From Dipylidium caninum (taxonomy: Eukaryota; Platyhelminthes; Cestoda; Cyclophyllidea; Dipylidiidae): DNA of 18,408 nucleotides. The notes beneath the pieces were generated by a model. The model worked only from the letters and a program-made list of their open reading frames with translations. It did no database searches and was not told where the DNA came from. The DNA lies in the NCBI GenBank assembly GCA_017562135.1, contig QEYB01000522.1:1-18408 (forward strand), written 5' to 3'. A program made the position numbers and the translations under genes. Of the stretch, positions 10,109 to 18,408 are shown in pieces (the stretch's first letter is position 1; every line of letters begins with the position of its first letter).

Positions 10109-10593
10109 CTACATCAGTGACTGAAATTGATTAAGGCAATTGAAAAACTCACGATTCTTGCCTTGCATCTCACTCAGCAGACTAAAGGAGGCAATATCCG
10201 GGACAAGCATGAAAGACATGCCTAATGTGCAAAAGGAAAAAAAACTTCCTACTCTTACGAGTTCGGAAATGCAAAAAAAGAAAGCCATAAATATGTGAGA
10301 CATATATAGATTGCTGAAAAAGCAGAAATTAACATCATACAGTCTGTACATGAGACGTAAATTTTTGCCCCTTGATTCGAACATCCCCATCCACATCTCG
10401 ATGTGCTTTATGGCAAATGTTCCTGTAGTGTCAAGTTGGGGATCAGAAACAGCATTACCCAGTTGAGTATGATTAGTGAGGCCTAACATTCTTAGCATCG
10501 ATGCACAATTGCATCCAAACAAATTCGGAACAAAATATTAATAAAAGCAACAATAGAGAATAGGGAAAAGGTTTTTAATAATTTGAGTCTCAT
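10109..10593 (-). CDS. Unrecognised candidate membrane-protein gene, structure tentative
   Basis: A 137-codon minus-strand frame occupies 10109-10522 and is rich in Phe, Met and Leu. I do not recognise the family. If micro-introns like those in the flanking genes are allowed, a phase-consistent model starts at an ATG at 10593: exons 10593-10521, 10482-10459 and 10422-10341, then continuing from 10313, with introns of 38, 36 and 27 nt. The product would open with a hydrophobic segment (KTFSLFSIVAFINILFRI), then a polar loop containing HIEMWMGMFESRGKNL, then a second hydrophobic segment (MSHIFMAFFFC). The ATG lies only 62 nt beyond the COQ3 stop on the same strand, and would overlap the putative COQ3 poly(A) signal. 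The 3' end is unresolved; a further intron near 10220-10256 is possible. It could instead be COQ3 3' UTR or noncoding sequence with a chance open frame. Confidence 0.33.
10574..10579 (-). terminator. Possible COQ3 poly(A) signal
   Basis: ATTAAA, the commonest variant hexamer, on the minus strand about 77 nt after the COQ3 stop codon. No canonical AATAAA is seen closer. Confidence 0.35.
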
Positions 10594-10655
10594 AAATACA
10601 GTATAAAGGCCAAAAGTGCTCCGAATAAAACCAGTTTTAAATGATGGGTGTGAAG

Positions 10656-12199
10656 TTAGCGACTCTCAGGCTCAACCTTGATGGCATGGAAGGCATAGCT
10701 TATGGCTTGTGAGTTTGTCCAGCTCCATTTGTTCGATAATGGACAGTAGAGCATACCCAATACCTTCCGCGGTTGAAGGCCATCTAGAAGTAACCGGAAT
10801 AAACGAAACACGTGGAATTTCTTCCACTTGAACTGAAATTCATGACAAGTTGCATAACCAACGTGATCAAAGACCAAGCTCACAGTCCACGACAAAAAGA
10901 CCGAACAAGGTAAGAACATATCCATTACTGGACACGCACACAAAGAACCCATTATTCAGCTGATAAATAATACTTAGAGCTAATTCTTCAGAGTTGTAAC
11001 TTATCGATCAAGGGGAACAAGAAGAAAGAAAAAATAAGTTTTAGATACTCTATTACCTTAATTAATAAAAAACGGAATTTGGCTGAAAGTTTATAATGGG
11101 GGGAAATTGCCTTTAATAACCAACTTACGCCGGATTGAAACGATACTTAGCTTTGAAGGTTCTACAAATTTATCCCACGTGTGCATTCCCGCAGGCGTTA
11201 GCTTAAATATCCTTTCGGCAACAATAATACCAAACCAATAAGACAGCCATGTTTGATTCACAGTGGTTGCGATGAAATTTCCTCCAGGCTAGAAAGTAGT
11301 AGGGAAAGGTACAAAGGAAAGAATCTCAAAGTACGTAGCAAACTGTTAACGACACAGTTGATTTAAACATTAAAAAGTGTAGAGTTACGTAATCAATAAC
11401 AGAGACCAGTAGAACCATAAAGTAATGAATGCTTGCCTGGGAATGCTTATAAAAAACAACGGCAATCTATACAAAAATGACAGCACTTACGTACTTTGAG
11501 GCAATGGGAAACATCATTCACAAGCTGCTCCCAGTCAGAAACGTGTTCCAAAACTTCCGAGACGATAACAGCGTCAAACTCTCCGGGGAACTGAGCAGCA
11601 GCTTCTGACGTGCTTATATTCCGATATTCCGGCGCCCCAAAAGGCAAAACATTCCAAAGCTCGGGGTTCACCCTAGCCAAATGTTCCCTTGCAGCATCTA
11701 TCCCCTCTGGTAGGACATCTATACCCAAAACCTTCGCTCCAAGGCGACTTAGAGGCTGTAAAATCGTCATTTGAAAGTCTAATATTTACATTATTACATT
11801 GAAATAGTTCAAGTAAGTTAGCTCAGATAAGGAAAACTAGACCCACCTCTGACAAAATTCCACCGCCACAACCAACATCCATAATGCGCTTCCCCAGAAG
11901 GGGGAACCACGGTTTCGAGGAGGTATTTTGGAAAATTAAATTTATAAATTCTATCCGTAGAGAATTCATAGCATGTAGAAGCCTGAAATCTCCTAAGACA
12001 GCATAGGATTTGTGTGAAGTTAATCCTAGTCCTTACCATCTTTATCCCACCATCGGTCAGAAAGGGCAGTAAAGGTTAATTTCTCAGATTTATCAATTTT
12101 TGCAACTCTTTCTAATAATGTGTTGGATGTGTTGTGAAAGCAACATTTCCTGCACGAGAAAATAGGCCTAATTAATATACTCCGCTGGATGAATAACAT
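10656..12199 (-). CDS. COQ3: COQ3, mitochondrial ubiquinone biosynthesis O-methyltransferase
   Basis: COQ3 performs the two SAM-dependent O-methylations of ubiquinone synthesis on the matrix face of the inner mitochondrial membrane. Five minus-strand exons, 12199-12037, 11992-11847, 11755-11495, 11288-11129 and 10783-10656, join in phase to 285 residues (human 369). The first 25 residues (MLFIQRSILIRPIFSCRKCC...) are basic and hydrophobic, as expected of a mitochondrial presequence. Family landmarks in order are ALSDRWWDKDGDFRLLHAMN (residues 45-64, human-like WWD and LHxMN), SAM motif I MDVGCGGG (92-99), GID (114-116), FDAVIVSEVLEHV (163-175), PGGNFIATTVNQT (191-203), THTWDKFV-like MHTWDKFV, and the C-terminal VLGMLYCPLSNKWSW. 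Intron sizes rise from 5' to 3': 44, 91, 206 and 345 nt. The gene is divergent from NUBPL across 476 bp. It is apparently intact, with no frame problem. Confidence 0.95.
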
Positions 12200-12675
12200 G
12201 CTCCACCGAAAGGTAGTACTAAAAAAGAAAAAAAAGGCCGATCTGTGCGAAATTGCCGTGTACCCAAATCAGTAATTTCAAACGGGGTAAATTTCGAGTT
12301 TTCGAAGAGGGAAATCGTGGGAAACTCGTTCCTATATCTGATTCGTATCAATGAAATTAATGTATGGGACGCTTAAACGACAAAAACGCAAACCGTCAAA
12401 AAGAGCATAACCTCACCACATTGTCGGACCGGGCTTACACCACGGAACGCTCAACAATGGGAGGCTATTTTGGATACTATAGAGTATAGCCTTAAAGGGG
12501 TTTCACAGCGTATGTGGTTCTTATGAATGCATTCGTCTCTAATCATTGTACTTGTGATTTTTCCGAAAAATATTACACGATTTGATAGGCCTAGCTCTAA
12601 TATGCATGGATTTGAAATATCAGAATTATTTTTGATTTCTTTGTCAAGGTCAACGTCGGGTCACCTTTGCTGCTC
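12200..12675. promoter_or_regulatory. Shared intergenic region of COQ3 and NUBPL, candidate bidirectional promoter
   Basis: These 476 bp separate the start codons of two divergent genes, so both promoters and 5' UTRs must fit here unless there are noncoding upstream exons. In the NUBPL frame the first upstream stop is at 12613-12615, and no ATG lies between it and 12676. An inverted repeat, GGCTAT (12463-12468) and ATAGCC (12486-12491), encloses a second one, ATACT/AGTAT (12474-12487), about 190 nt before the NUBPL ATG. No TATA box or known factor site can be assigned with confidence. Confidence 0.5.
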
Positions 12676-13693
12676 ATGTGGCGTCGCTTGTTTTCTTCGT
12701 CTCTCCCTACTAGTGCCAAGGCTGTCATGGCTAAAGGACTTCCGAAGAAATTAGCCATTACGGGGATCGACAACGTGATTATAATTTCTTCGGCGAAAGG
12801 AGGTGTAGGTGCGTTGCATATCACCGTTCCTCAATTGACCTAAGGGAAATCAACTGTTGCAGTGAATCTAGCTATTGCTCTAAGTAGAATTGATATATCC
12901 AGAAAAATTGGCCTGCTGGATTGCGATATATATGGGCCTTCTATCCCACAATTAATGGGAATAGACGGCATACAGCCTGATTCGAATGAACGTGGAGAAA
13001 TAATACCCATTCAGAATTACGGGATCGCATGTATGTCATTCGGGTCACTGGTCAAAAAAGATTCCGCTATTATCTGGCGAGGATTGATGGTCATGCGAGC
13101 GGTGCAAACCTTACTTCGTCAAGTACTTGAAATATTATAATTTTTTGAATAGGTTACATGGGGCGACCTGAACACCCTCGTAATAGATACGCCTCCGGGC
13201 ACTGGCGACGTGCACCTGTCCCTCAGTCAGAACATACCTATCAAGGGTTCCATCGTCGTTACTACTTCTCATAAACTGGATCTATCTGATACGCAGCGTG
13301 GTATCGAAATGCTCTTGAAACTCAATGTAACGTAAACAATTTCTTATTCCAGTTTGTCACGGAATAGAAGCCTCCTTTTTTTCAAAATTGTAGATTCCCC
13401 TTCTCGGTTTGGTTGAAAATATGGCGGAGTTTATATGTCCCAATTGCAGTTTTTCTACACATTTGTGGCATTCTACCAACATTACAGAAAAATCCGCTGC
13501 TGCCAAATTAGCTGATCAGTATGAAGTGCCGTTGCTTTGTCAACTCCCAATCGAACCTGTTGTATCAATTGGAAATGAGAAAGGCATGCCGGTCGTTATT
13601 TCCCATCCTGGGTCTCATGCTGCGATCACGTTTATGCAACTCGCAAAACGGGTTCACAATTTACTGCAAGTTAATACTTGTGCACATTCCTGA
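12676..13693 (+). CDS. NUBPL: NUBPL/IND1, mitochondrial complex I Fe-S cluster assembly P-loop ATPase
   Basis: NUBPL (Ind1) is a Mrp/NBP35-family ATPase that helps place iron-sulfur clusters in respiratory complex I. Four exons, 12676-12808, 12845-13122, 13153-13326 and 13394-13693, join in phase to 294 residues (human 319). The basic, Ser-rich start MWRRLFSSSLPTSAKAV resembles a mitochondrial presequence. Next come the family motif MAKGLPKK (18-25), the deviant Walker A SSAKGGVGKST (38-48, split by intron 1), LLDCDIYGPSIPQLMG, NYGIACMSFGSLV, IIWRGLMVM, DTPPGTGD (149-156), SQNIPI, and the cluster-binding pair CPNC (C210, C213) after GLVENMAEF. The C-terminal pattern LPIEPVVSIGNEKGMPVV fits the family. 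Introns are 36, 30 and 67 nt. One oddity is that the first Gly of the usual GKGGVGKS is Ala, while both lysines are kept. The CPNC pair and WRGLMVM fit NUBPL better than cytosolic NUBP1/2. Confidence 0.96.
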
Positions 13694-13850
13694 TTCAGAA
13701 CAATCTAAAGTTAACGAGTTGTATTTGCTTTTATTTATTAATAATCGATACCCAATGGTTTTCTTGCATAGGTTTGATGCAAAAGTTTTCTTTTTCCTGC
13801 TAGAAACTCATTAGTGCGATACTGTCTTGTCAAATATTCCACAATTATCT

Positions 13851-13856
13851 AATAAA
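13851..13856 (+). terminator. Candidate NUBPL poly(A) signal
   Basis: AATAAA in the context CTAATAAAGT, about 158 nt after the NUBPL stop codon, followed by T-rich sequence. Confidence 0.55.
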
Positions 13857-14299
13857 GTATGCAATCTGCTTTTGTTCTAAGTCTGCCTTGCAAAATTTTT
13901 GGCATTAGTTGCACTGATTTATTAAAGCGATTCGTCTCCAGGAAAATGAAATATATATTGCCTAACTGATATATTAAGAAATATAGTGTACTATTTTTTA
14001 AAAATAGCCTATTTGTATGGGCCTAAAATCCTGGCTTGGCTGGCGCTCCTACGAAAATTAGACATTAGAATCTAGAGGATCTGGGTAAAAGGATGTGTGG
14101 AAGTCGTGATAAATGTCGGACGCTAACCTCTTGATGCGATGAATTCACTTCATGAGCGATTTGTTTCTCCTCTAAATCTTGCCACGATAGTAGGAGTAAT
14201 ATTTCATCGCATAAGGAAGGAGGTTTGTTAATCAGTGGAAGTCAAACCTAAGGTGATTCTAAGGCTCCATTGCTGAGTAAGAGATGCCAGGGATTTCGC
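13857..14299. other. Intergenic, nothing recognised
   Basis: AT-rich sequence downstream of NUBPL. I see no open frame, RNA gene or repeat that I can support before the tRNA-like element. Confidence 0.5.
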
Positions 14300-14370
14300 A
14301 GGATAAACAGGTATGGAGTATGAACCCGGGCACGACGAACCGGTGTCTTATCCAACTGAGGGTAATCATG
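14300..14370 (-). repeat. Degenerate tRNA-like or tRNA-derived (SINE-like) element
   Basis: On the minus strand, CCTCAGTTGGATAAG (from 14361 downward) resembles a pol III A box / D arm. GGTTCATACTCC (14326-14315) resembles the B box GGTTCGANTCC. Their spacing is about 8 nt shorter than in a standard tRNA, and I cannot fold a proper D stem, T stem or acceptor stem. It is therefore not a functional tRNA as read here. A tRNA pseudogene, a SINE head or chance are all possible. No second copy was seen in the window. Confidence 0.25.
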
Positions 14371-14559
14371 GTAAAATCGACTAGGTTAACGGCTTTAATA
14401 TCGATTGTGGGAAAAGAAGTTAAACAAGCTTTAGTGATACCAAAACGCCTAAGGATTAAGCAGAGGGTTTTGTTCAGTAGGGGGTAATTCCCATTCTGGG
14501 AAGTTGGCAGCATCTCATATTCGTGTAAAGTCGACGTGATTTTATGGAATATTAACATC

Positions 14560-15350
14560 CCTCTATTCTATAGACCACAATCATTATTGTCAATTTTATC
14601 CACATATCTGCCCACCACATGCCTTATATAAGTTGGAAGTTTGTTAATTATGAAACAAATGCGTTGAATCTACGTTTTACGATTTTTGACTAAACAAGAG
14701 GCTTTCGTTTGGGAATACTTCCAAGGTCGTTTCTAGTGGTTTTCATACGTTTGTGGCAAGTTCATTCGGTATGCGAACAAATTCATCCTTTAGTTCTTAG
14801 GTCATAACCCCTTTAGATCCCTAAACTACGCGATATAGTGTACCTTCCGTAATTAGGGTATATCAAATGATTTTAAAACGATGTTTTTGGTTTCATTATG
14901 CGTCCTATATGTTCATCCATTTGTTATGTGAAATTTACTTGGTATTGTATGCATTGTGGTTTCATCCTTATTTCTACGACAAACTTTTGATCTCTTTTAA
15001 ACTTAAGTAACTACCAAAGTATGGTAAATTTAAATCCCTTGTGTGAGCTGAATATGTAATGGAGAGGCTAAGGTGAGCGCAAATAATTTGTATTTATTTC
15101 TTAGAATTTTGTTCGCGGATTGCGAGACTCGGGATATTTTTTTTGCCAAGTCGTACTAAATATATCACTTAGCTGCGAATGCAGAGTGCTGGACAGTTGG
15201 GCTGTTTAGAACTCATCATCGCATACTGTCTTCACTCCTATCGAGAAACTTCTAAGTCTCGCTGTGAATTAAAACTTAGAGTGAGTTATTTTTTCCAAGA
15301 ATATCCTACCAATTAATCCCCATCGATGAATTCTCCGTGTGGCGAAACAG
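14560..15350. other. T-rich stretch without recognised gene
   Basis: The plus strand is markedly T-rich with stops in all frames. Upstream exons of the putative gene beginning at 15351 may lie here, but none can be identified. Confidence 0.4.
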
Positions 15351-15989
15351 CCTACATCGCGCAGTTGGTTCCATCCTTCGGATGAACTTAAATCTTTTGT
15401 GGACCTTGCATTGTATACAGCGCCTGAAACGGTTATTTATTACCGCATGTACCTGATGCTTGTTATTTCTTTATCTAGGCCTATTAAGGGCGTAGCGCTT
15501 AATGAAAATGAGCATTTTTCACATGCCCTGATTACCGCTAATGCTTCGAATTTGTTTATGTGAGTCATATATACAGAGTTGAGTTTAATGCTTGAGAATA
15601 GCGTTTATTAGTGCGTTTTAAGCAACAACCACTCCTCAGGTTCTTTCTTAAAGGGACTTTTTCACAGTTTCTACCTTTTTCTAAGTTCTGGCGGCACCTC
15701 TAATCTATATATTTTGTTTTAACCCACCTTTGTTCTTGGGCTTTGCAATGCAAAAAATTCTCCATCGATTGCCTTTACCTATTCAGTTTTTTGATTCACA
15801 ATTTCGATAGATCCTTACACTGTGATTTATTTGTCATTTTTCTGTTTGATTTATCTTACAATAGGTCCGGCTTCACCTAGAATAGGTCTAGGGTATGACG
15901 AACCACCGGCTTTGCCTAAACTGAAAAACTATGGAAATTCCCGCGGATCGGACCAGAAAAGAAGAATGGCGGTCGGTATTGCCAAAAAT
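15351..15989 (+). CDS. Unrecognised candidate gene fragment, four putative internal exons
   Basis: Four segments join in phase with typical splice sites: 15351-15448 (after AAACAG), 15479-15559 (30-nt intron beginning GTACCT), 15787-15821 (donor GTGAGT at 15560, acceptor ATTCAG) and 15865 to about 15989 (43-nt intron). The joined product contains SWFHPSDELKSFVDLALY, PETVIYYRMPIKGVALNENE, ASNLFIFLIHNFDRSLHC, PASPRIGLGYDEPPALPKL and SDQKRRMAVGIAKN. It shows coding-like alternation of polar and hydrophobic residues. I do not recognise the family; a faint resemblance to proteasome-assembly chaperone PSMG4 (SLF...YD...A...A) is too weak to name it. The first and last exons are not found. The fourth segment could read on to the TGA at 16038-16040, or splice to an open stretch at 16457-16611 (VVWASRFCRRVQFDNRGR, ending in TAG). 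It could still be noncoding. Confidence 0.35.
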
Positions 15990-16040
15990 GTGGCAAATTT
16001 TTTGGTGTTACTTCAGTTTAAAAACTCATTTAGCCCCTGA

Positions 16041-18408
16041 ACACTATTAGTCTCACAATTCAATTTTTAGGTACATTCTGGTTAAAAGGCATCTCGAGTT
16101 TAAGTCTAGTACTCTTAGCAGAATGATTGGTTTGCAAAATTTGAGTGTATGTAGAGATTCAAGTATGTGTCTGTTGCCGTAGTGACATCCCTCCATGCTT
16201 CTTCGATTGCTCTAGTTCCACTTTTCCGAAATTGTTAGGCCTATGTCGAATCAAATAATGTCCTCTTCTGTTTTCGTATCTACTGTTTAAATGTTGCTGA
16301 TTAAAGTGGCATCATTTCGTGGGTGTCAATGCTAAGGTAGCTTTGTTTAGCACTAGCCGTAGTCGATCAAATATGCGTATATTTCCAAAAGCCGTTTTTA
16401 AACAAAAATTTAGTTTTGATTTCCGTTACATTAAATTTCCCGAATTTTCATTCAAGGTTGTCTGGGCAAGTCGGTTTTGCAGAAGAGTGCAGTTTGATAA
16501 CAGAGGGAGGATTTTGACCGCCACCAATGTGGTCCGACTGCTGCGTCTCCTGGAGAATACGTGCCTAGAAAGACGTAATCCCGTATACCGAGTGGAAAAT
16601 CCAAGCAATTAGTTCAAAGGATTTATAACATGTGCAGCAGCCTTGACGATCGTAGTAATCCTGTATGTACTTCAGCAAATATAACTGTGACAGGGAAAGC
16701 TTGCTACTTCAGCGATTTTGGTGTTCATATATACTAGTGAAATGACTTACGTGGACCACTCTATCGAAAGTGACGTTGTATCTCTGATGGGGCATATTCT
16801 TGCCTAAAGCTGTCTGTGCACCTTAGGTCTGCAAGTCCTCGAAGCTGGGTTTACAGAGCCAAGTTGTCATGTGCGTCTCGTGTGGGTGGCTATACCCCGT
16901 AAAAAACGGGCTTCATGATAACCGTGAAAGGAGTCACGTACAGAAGGAACCCCTGAAGTTTTGATCATTTGGAGAATTTCCCATTTTTCATCAAATGCAC
17001 ACAAAAACAGAGATTAGGAGGCTCAGATCTATGCAGGACGTGCAGACATCGACGTATGGTGCCATGTATCGAGGCGTAATAGCTACCCGGTGATAGCCAT
17101 TTTTCGGTGACTTCGAGAGTTCCCGAGAGGCACAGACGGATGAAATTATACCTAGATCTGACATTTGTGTTAACCGGTAGACAGGGCGTAGTATTACGAC
17201 GAAAATGGCTTTGGAGCGCTCACTCGTCGCCTTAAGTATGTGGAGCAGCCGCAGAGATTGACCATCAGCAGAGCTCCATTGAGAGCCCCGCAACGAAAGC
17301 GGCAGTGTGTGTGCTATGTGCCAAGAGATAGACAACGGGGCGTAGTGCGTGGGGGTAATCATGCCCTCATAACCATAAACGTGTTGTTGTCCCTGAGCGT
17401 CCGAAGGATAACCCTTCCTTACCCGAATTGAATTGTGTTACTGAGCCAGAGGCGGGTTAAATTTTGTGAATTCGGATACTTTTTTTCATCAAAATTGCAT
17501 GAGAGTGAGTTAAAAATATAAGCGCGTATATTTAAGGTTCACTTGTTATAAAATAGTGACTCCAAGAAGCGATGAATATTTACTTGTGGCGACTGAAATC
17601 AGCAGAGCACTCACTTTCGACTTTTGATGAACATGCGATGGTAGATAAGCAGTTTGAGATTGCATAAGTTGAGGATAATTACTGTTACACTCTATATGTA
17701 GAAGCCTACAAGTCGTTAAGGTGTGATATCTTCTAGCTGAGGTACTCCAGACCTGTCATAATTGGCCACTAAGCTGTTCCCTCCAGTTGTCTTATAACGT
17801 TGACGTATGTTGGAAGGACACTGAAACAGCTCGTTTTGAGAGAATTGTCGTTAATAGTGGCTTTTTCGCCAACCCGCTGTACTAGTTATTGGCTTTCATA
17901 ACACCATCTACTTGTTTAGAGATAGGGCAGAGGCTTTTGGCTTCTGTGAAAGCATTGGGCTTTCCGTTTGCCTGTGTGATGAGAGGAGAATTCGTTGAAA
18001 TAAATCTCACTCCTCGCGTTTTCTGCTGAGTTGTTTACGAGGCGTTATTTCGAAATTTTGTGTTGCCCACGAGTCGTAGTTACGAGCGAAAGGAGGCTGA
18101 GTGGCTCGAGGCTTACAATCCGCAATATGGTAGCGGCATGACTACAGCGTTTGAATATTTGAGGTTTATATTTTAGTCAGCCAACGAGGTCCTCTTATTA
18201 TAACACAATCGTTCTTAGCTTTTACAAGTTTAACTTACATGGCACCGGGAGCACATTTTGTATAGTTGCTTCGTCGTAGGGTGAACAATCCAGACGGTGG
18301 AGCATTTGTGGACACTACGGGCCATGAGAGTCGTTCGAGCTATTGGGGGAACGCAAGTGACACTCCGTCTGTCAGCGCCCAAGACACACACAAAGCAGTG
18401 TAAGTGGG
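16041..18408. other. About 2.4 kb without a supported gene
   Basis: A plus-strand open stretch at 16319-16612 ends in a Leu/Arg-rich segment and TAG. It could be a terminal exon of the upstream candidate, but no phase-matched link is established. At 16991-17431 the sequence is less AT-rich, and both strands have overlapping open frames (123 codons on minus, 63 on plus) with no recognisable motifs, as expected from composition alone. A small stem, CCCGT-AAAAA-ACGGG, lies near 16.9 kb. The remainder shows nothing I can assign. Confidence 0.4.

Noticed and set aside
10366..10384. TGTTCGAATCA (minus strand) as a tRNA T-loop/B box
   Set aside because: No A box, anticodon arm or acceptor stem lies at the right distance; it falls inside a longer open frame.
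12597..12824. Minus-strand 75-codon frame over the start of NUBPL
   Set aside because: It is the antisense of NUBPL exon 1, with no motif of its own.
16991..17431. 123-codon minus and 63-codon plus overlapping frames
   Set aside because: Open frames on both strands in less AT-rich sequence, without motifs or splice context; best explained by base composition.
1..18408. Prokaryotic features (operons with ribosome binding sites, CRISPR arrays, insertion sequences)
   Set aside because: The genes are spliced and belong to eukaryotic ciliary and mitochondrial families; no regular repeat arrays or transposase frames were seen.

Overview
This is a eukaryotic nuclear window. Four protein-coding genes can be reconstructed exon by exon, because the reading frame and residue spacing of known families resume exactly after GT-AG introns. 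Family comparisons are from memory and no alignment was run. Protein products imply a ciliated cell (intraflagellar transport subunit IFT144/WDR19) with respiring mitochondria (ubiquinone methyltransferase COQ3 and complex I assembly factor NUBPL), plus a TALE homeodomain regulator. Many introns are only 29-44 nt, and they cluster toward gene 5' ends. That pattern has been reported for flatworms such as Schistosoma, so a small invertebrate with a compact genome is my best guess. The species cannot be fixed from this sequence.

Layout, left to right. 1-1216: no secure exon; probably the interior of WDR19 or its 3' side. 1217-4677 (-): 15 exons of WDR19 encoding about 700 N-terminal residues (the WD40 propellers); the C-terminal half is not seen. 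4678-6801: no recognisable gene. 6907-8647 (-): three-exon TALE homeobox gene with a homeodomain close to its C-terminus. 8648-10100: a GC/CpG-rich patch upstream of the homeobox gene, then nothing recognised. 10109-10593 (-): unrecognised, possibly multi-exon membrane-protein gene immediately downstream of COQ3. 10656-12199 (-): complete five-exon COQ3. 12200-12675: a 476-bp gap shared by two divergently transcribed mitochondrial genes, a candidate bidirectional promoter. 12676-13693 (+): complete four-exon NUBPL with a poly(A) signal. 13857-18408: mostly unrecognised, with a degenerate tRNA-like element near 14.3 kb and a phase-consistent chain of four putative exons at 15.35-15.99 kb (+).

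The functional links are modest. COQ3 makes ubiquinone, the electron acceptor of the complex that NUBPL helps assemble, and the two genes are arranged head to head. WDR19 and the homeobox gene have no obvious link to that pair. The most unusual property is intron architecture: micro-introns whose 5' splice sites differ from those of the longer introns, two of which are stop-free and a multiple of three long, and a six-nucleotide first coding exon.
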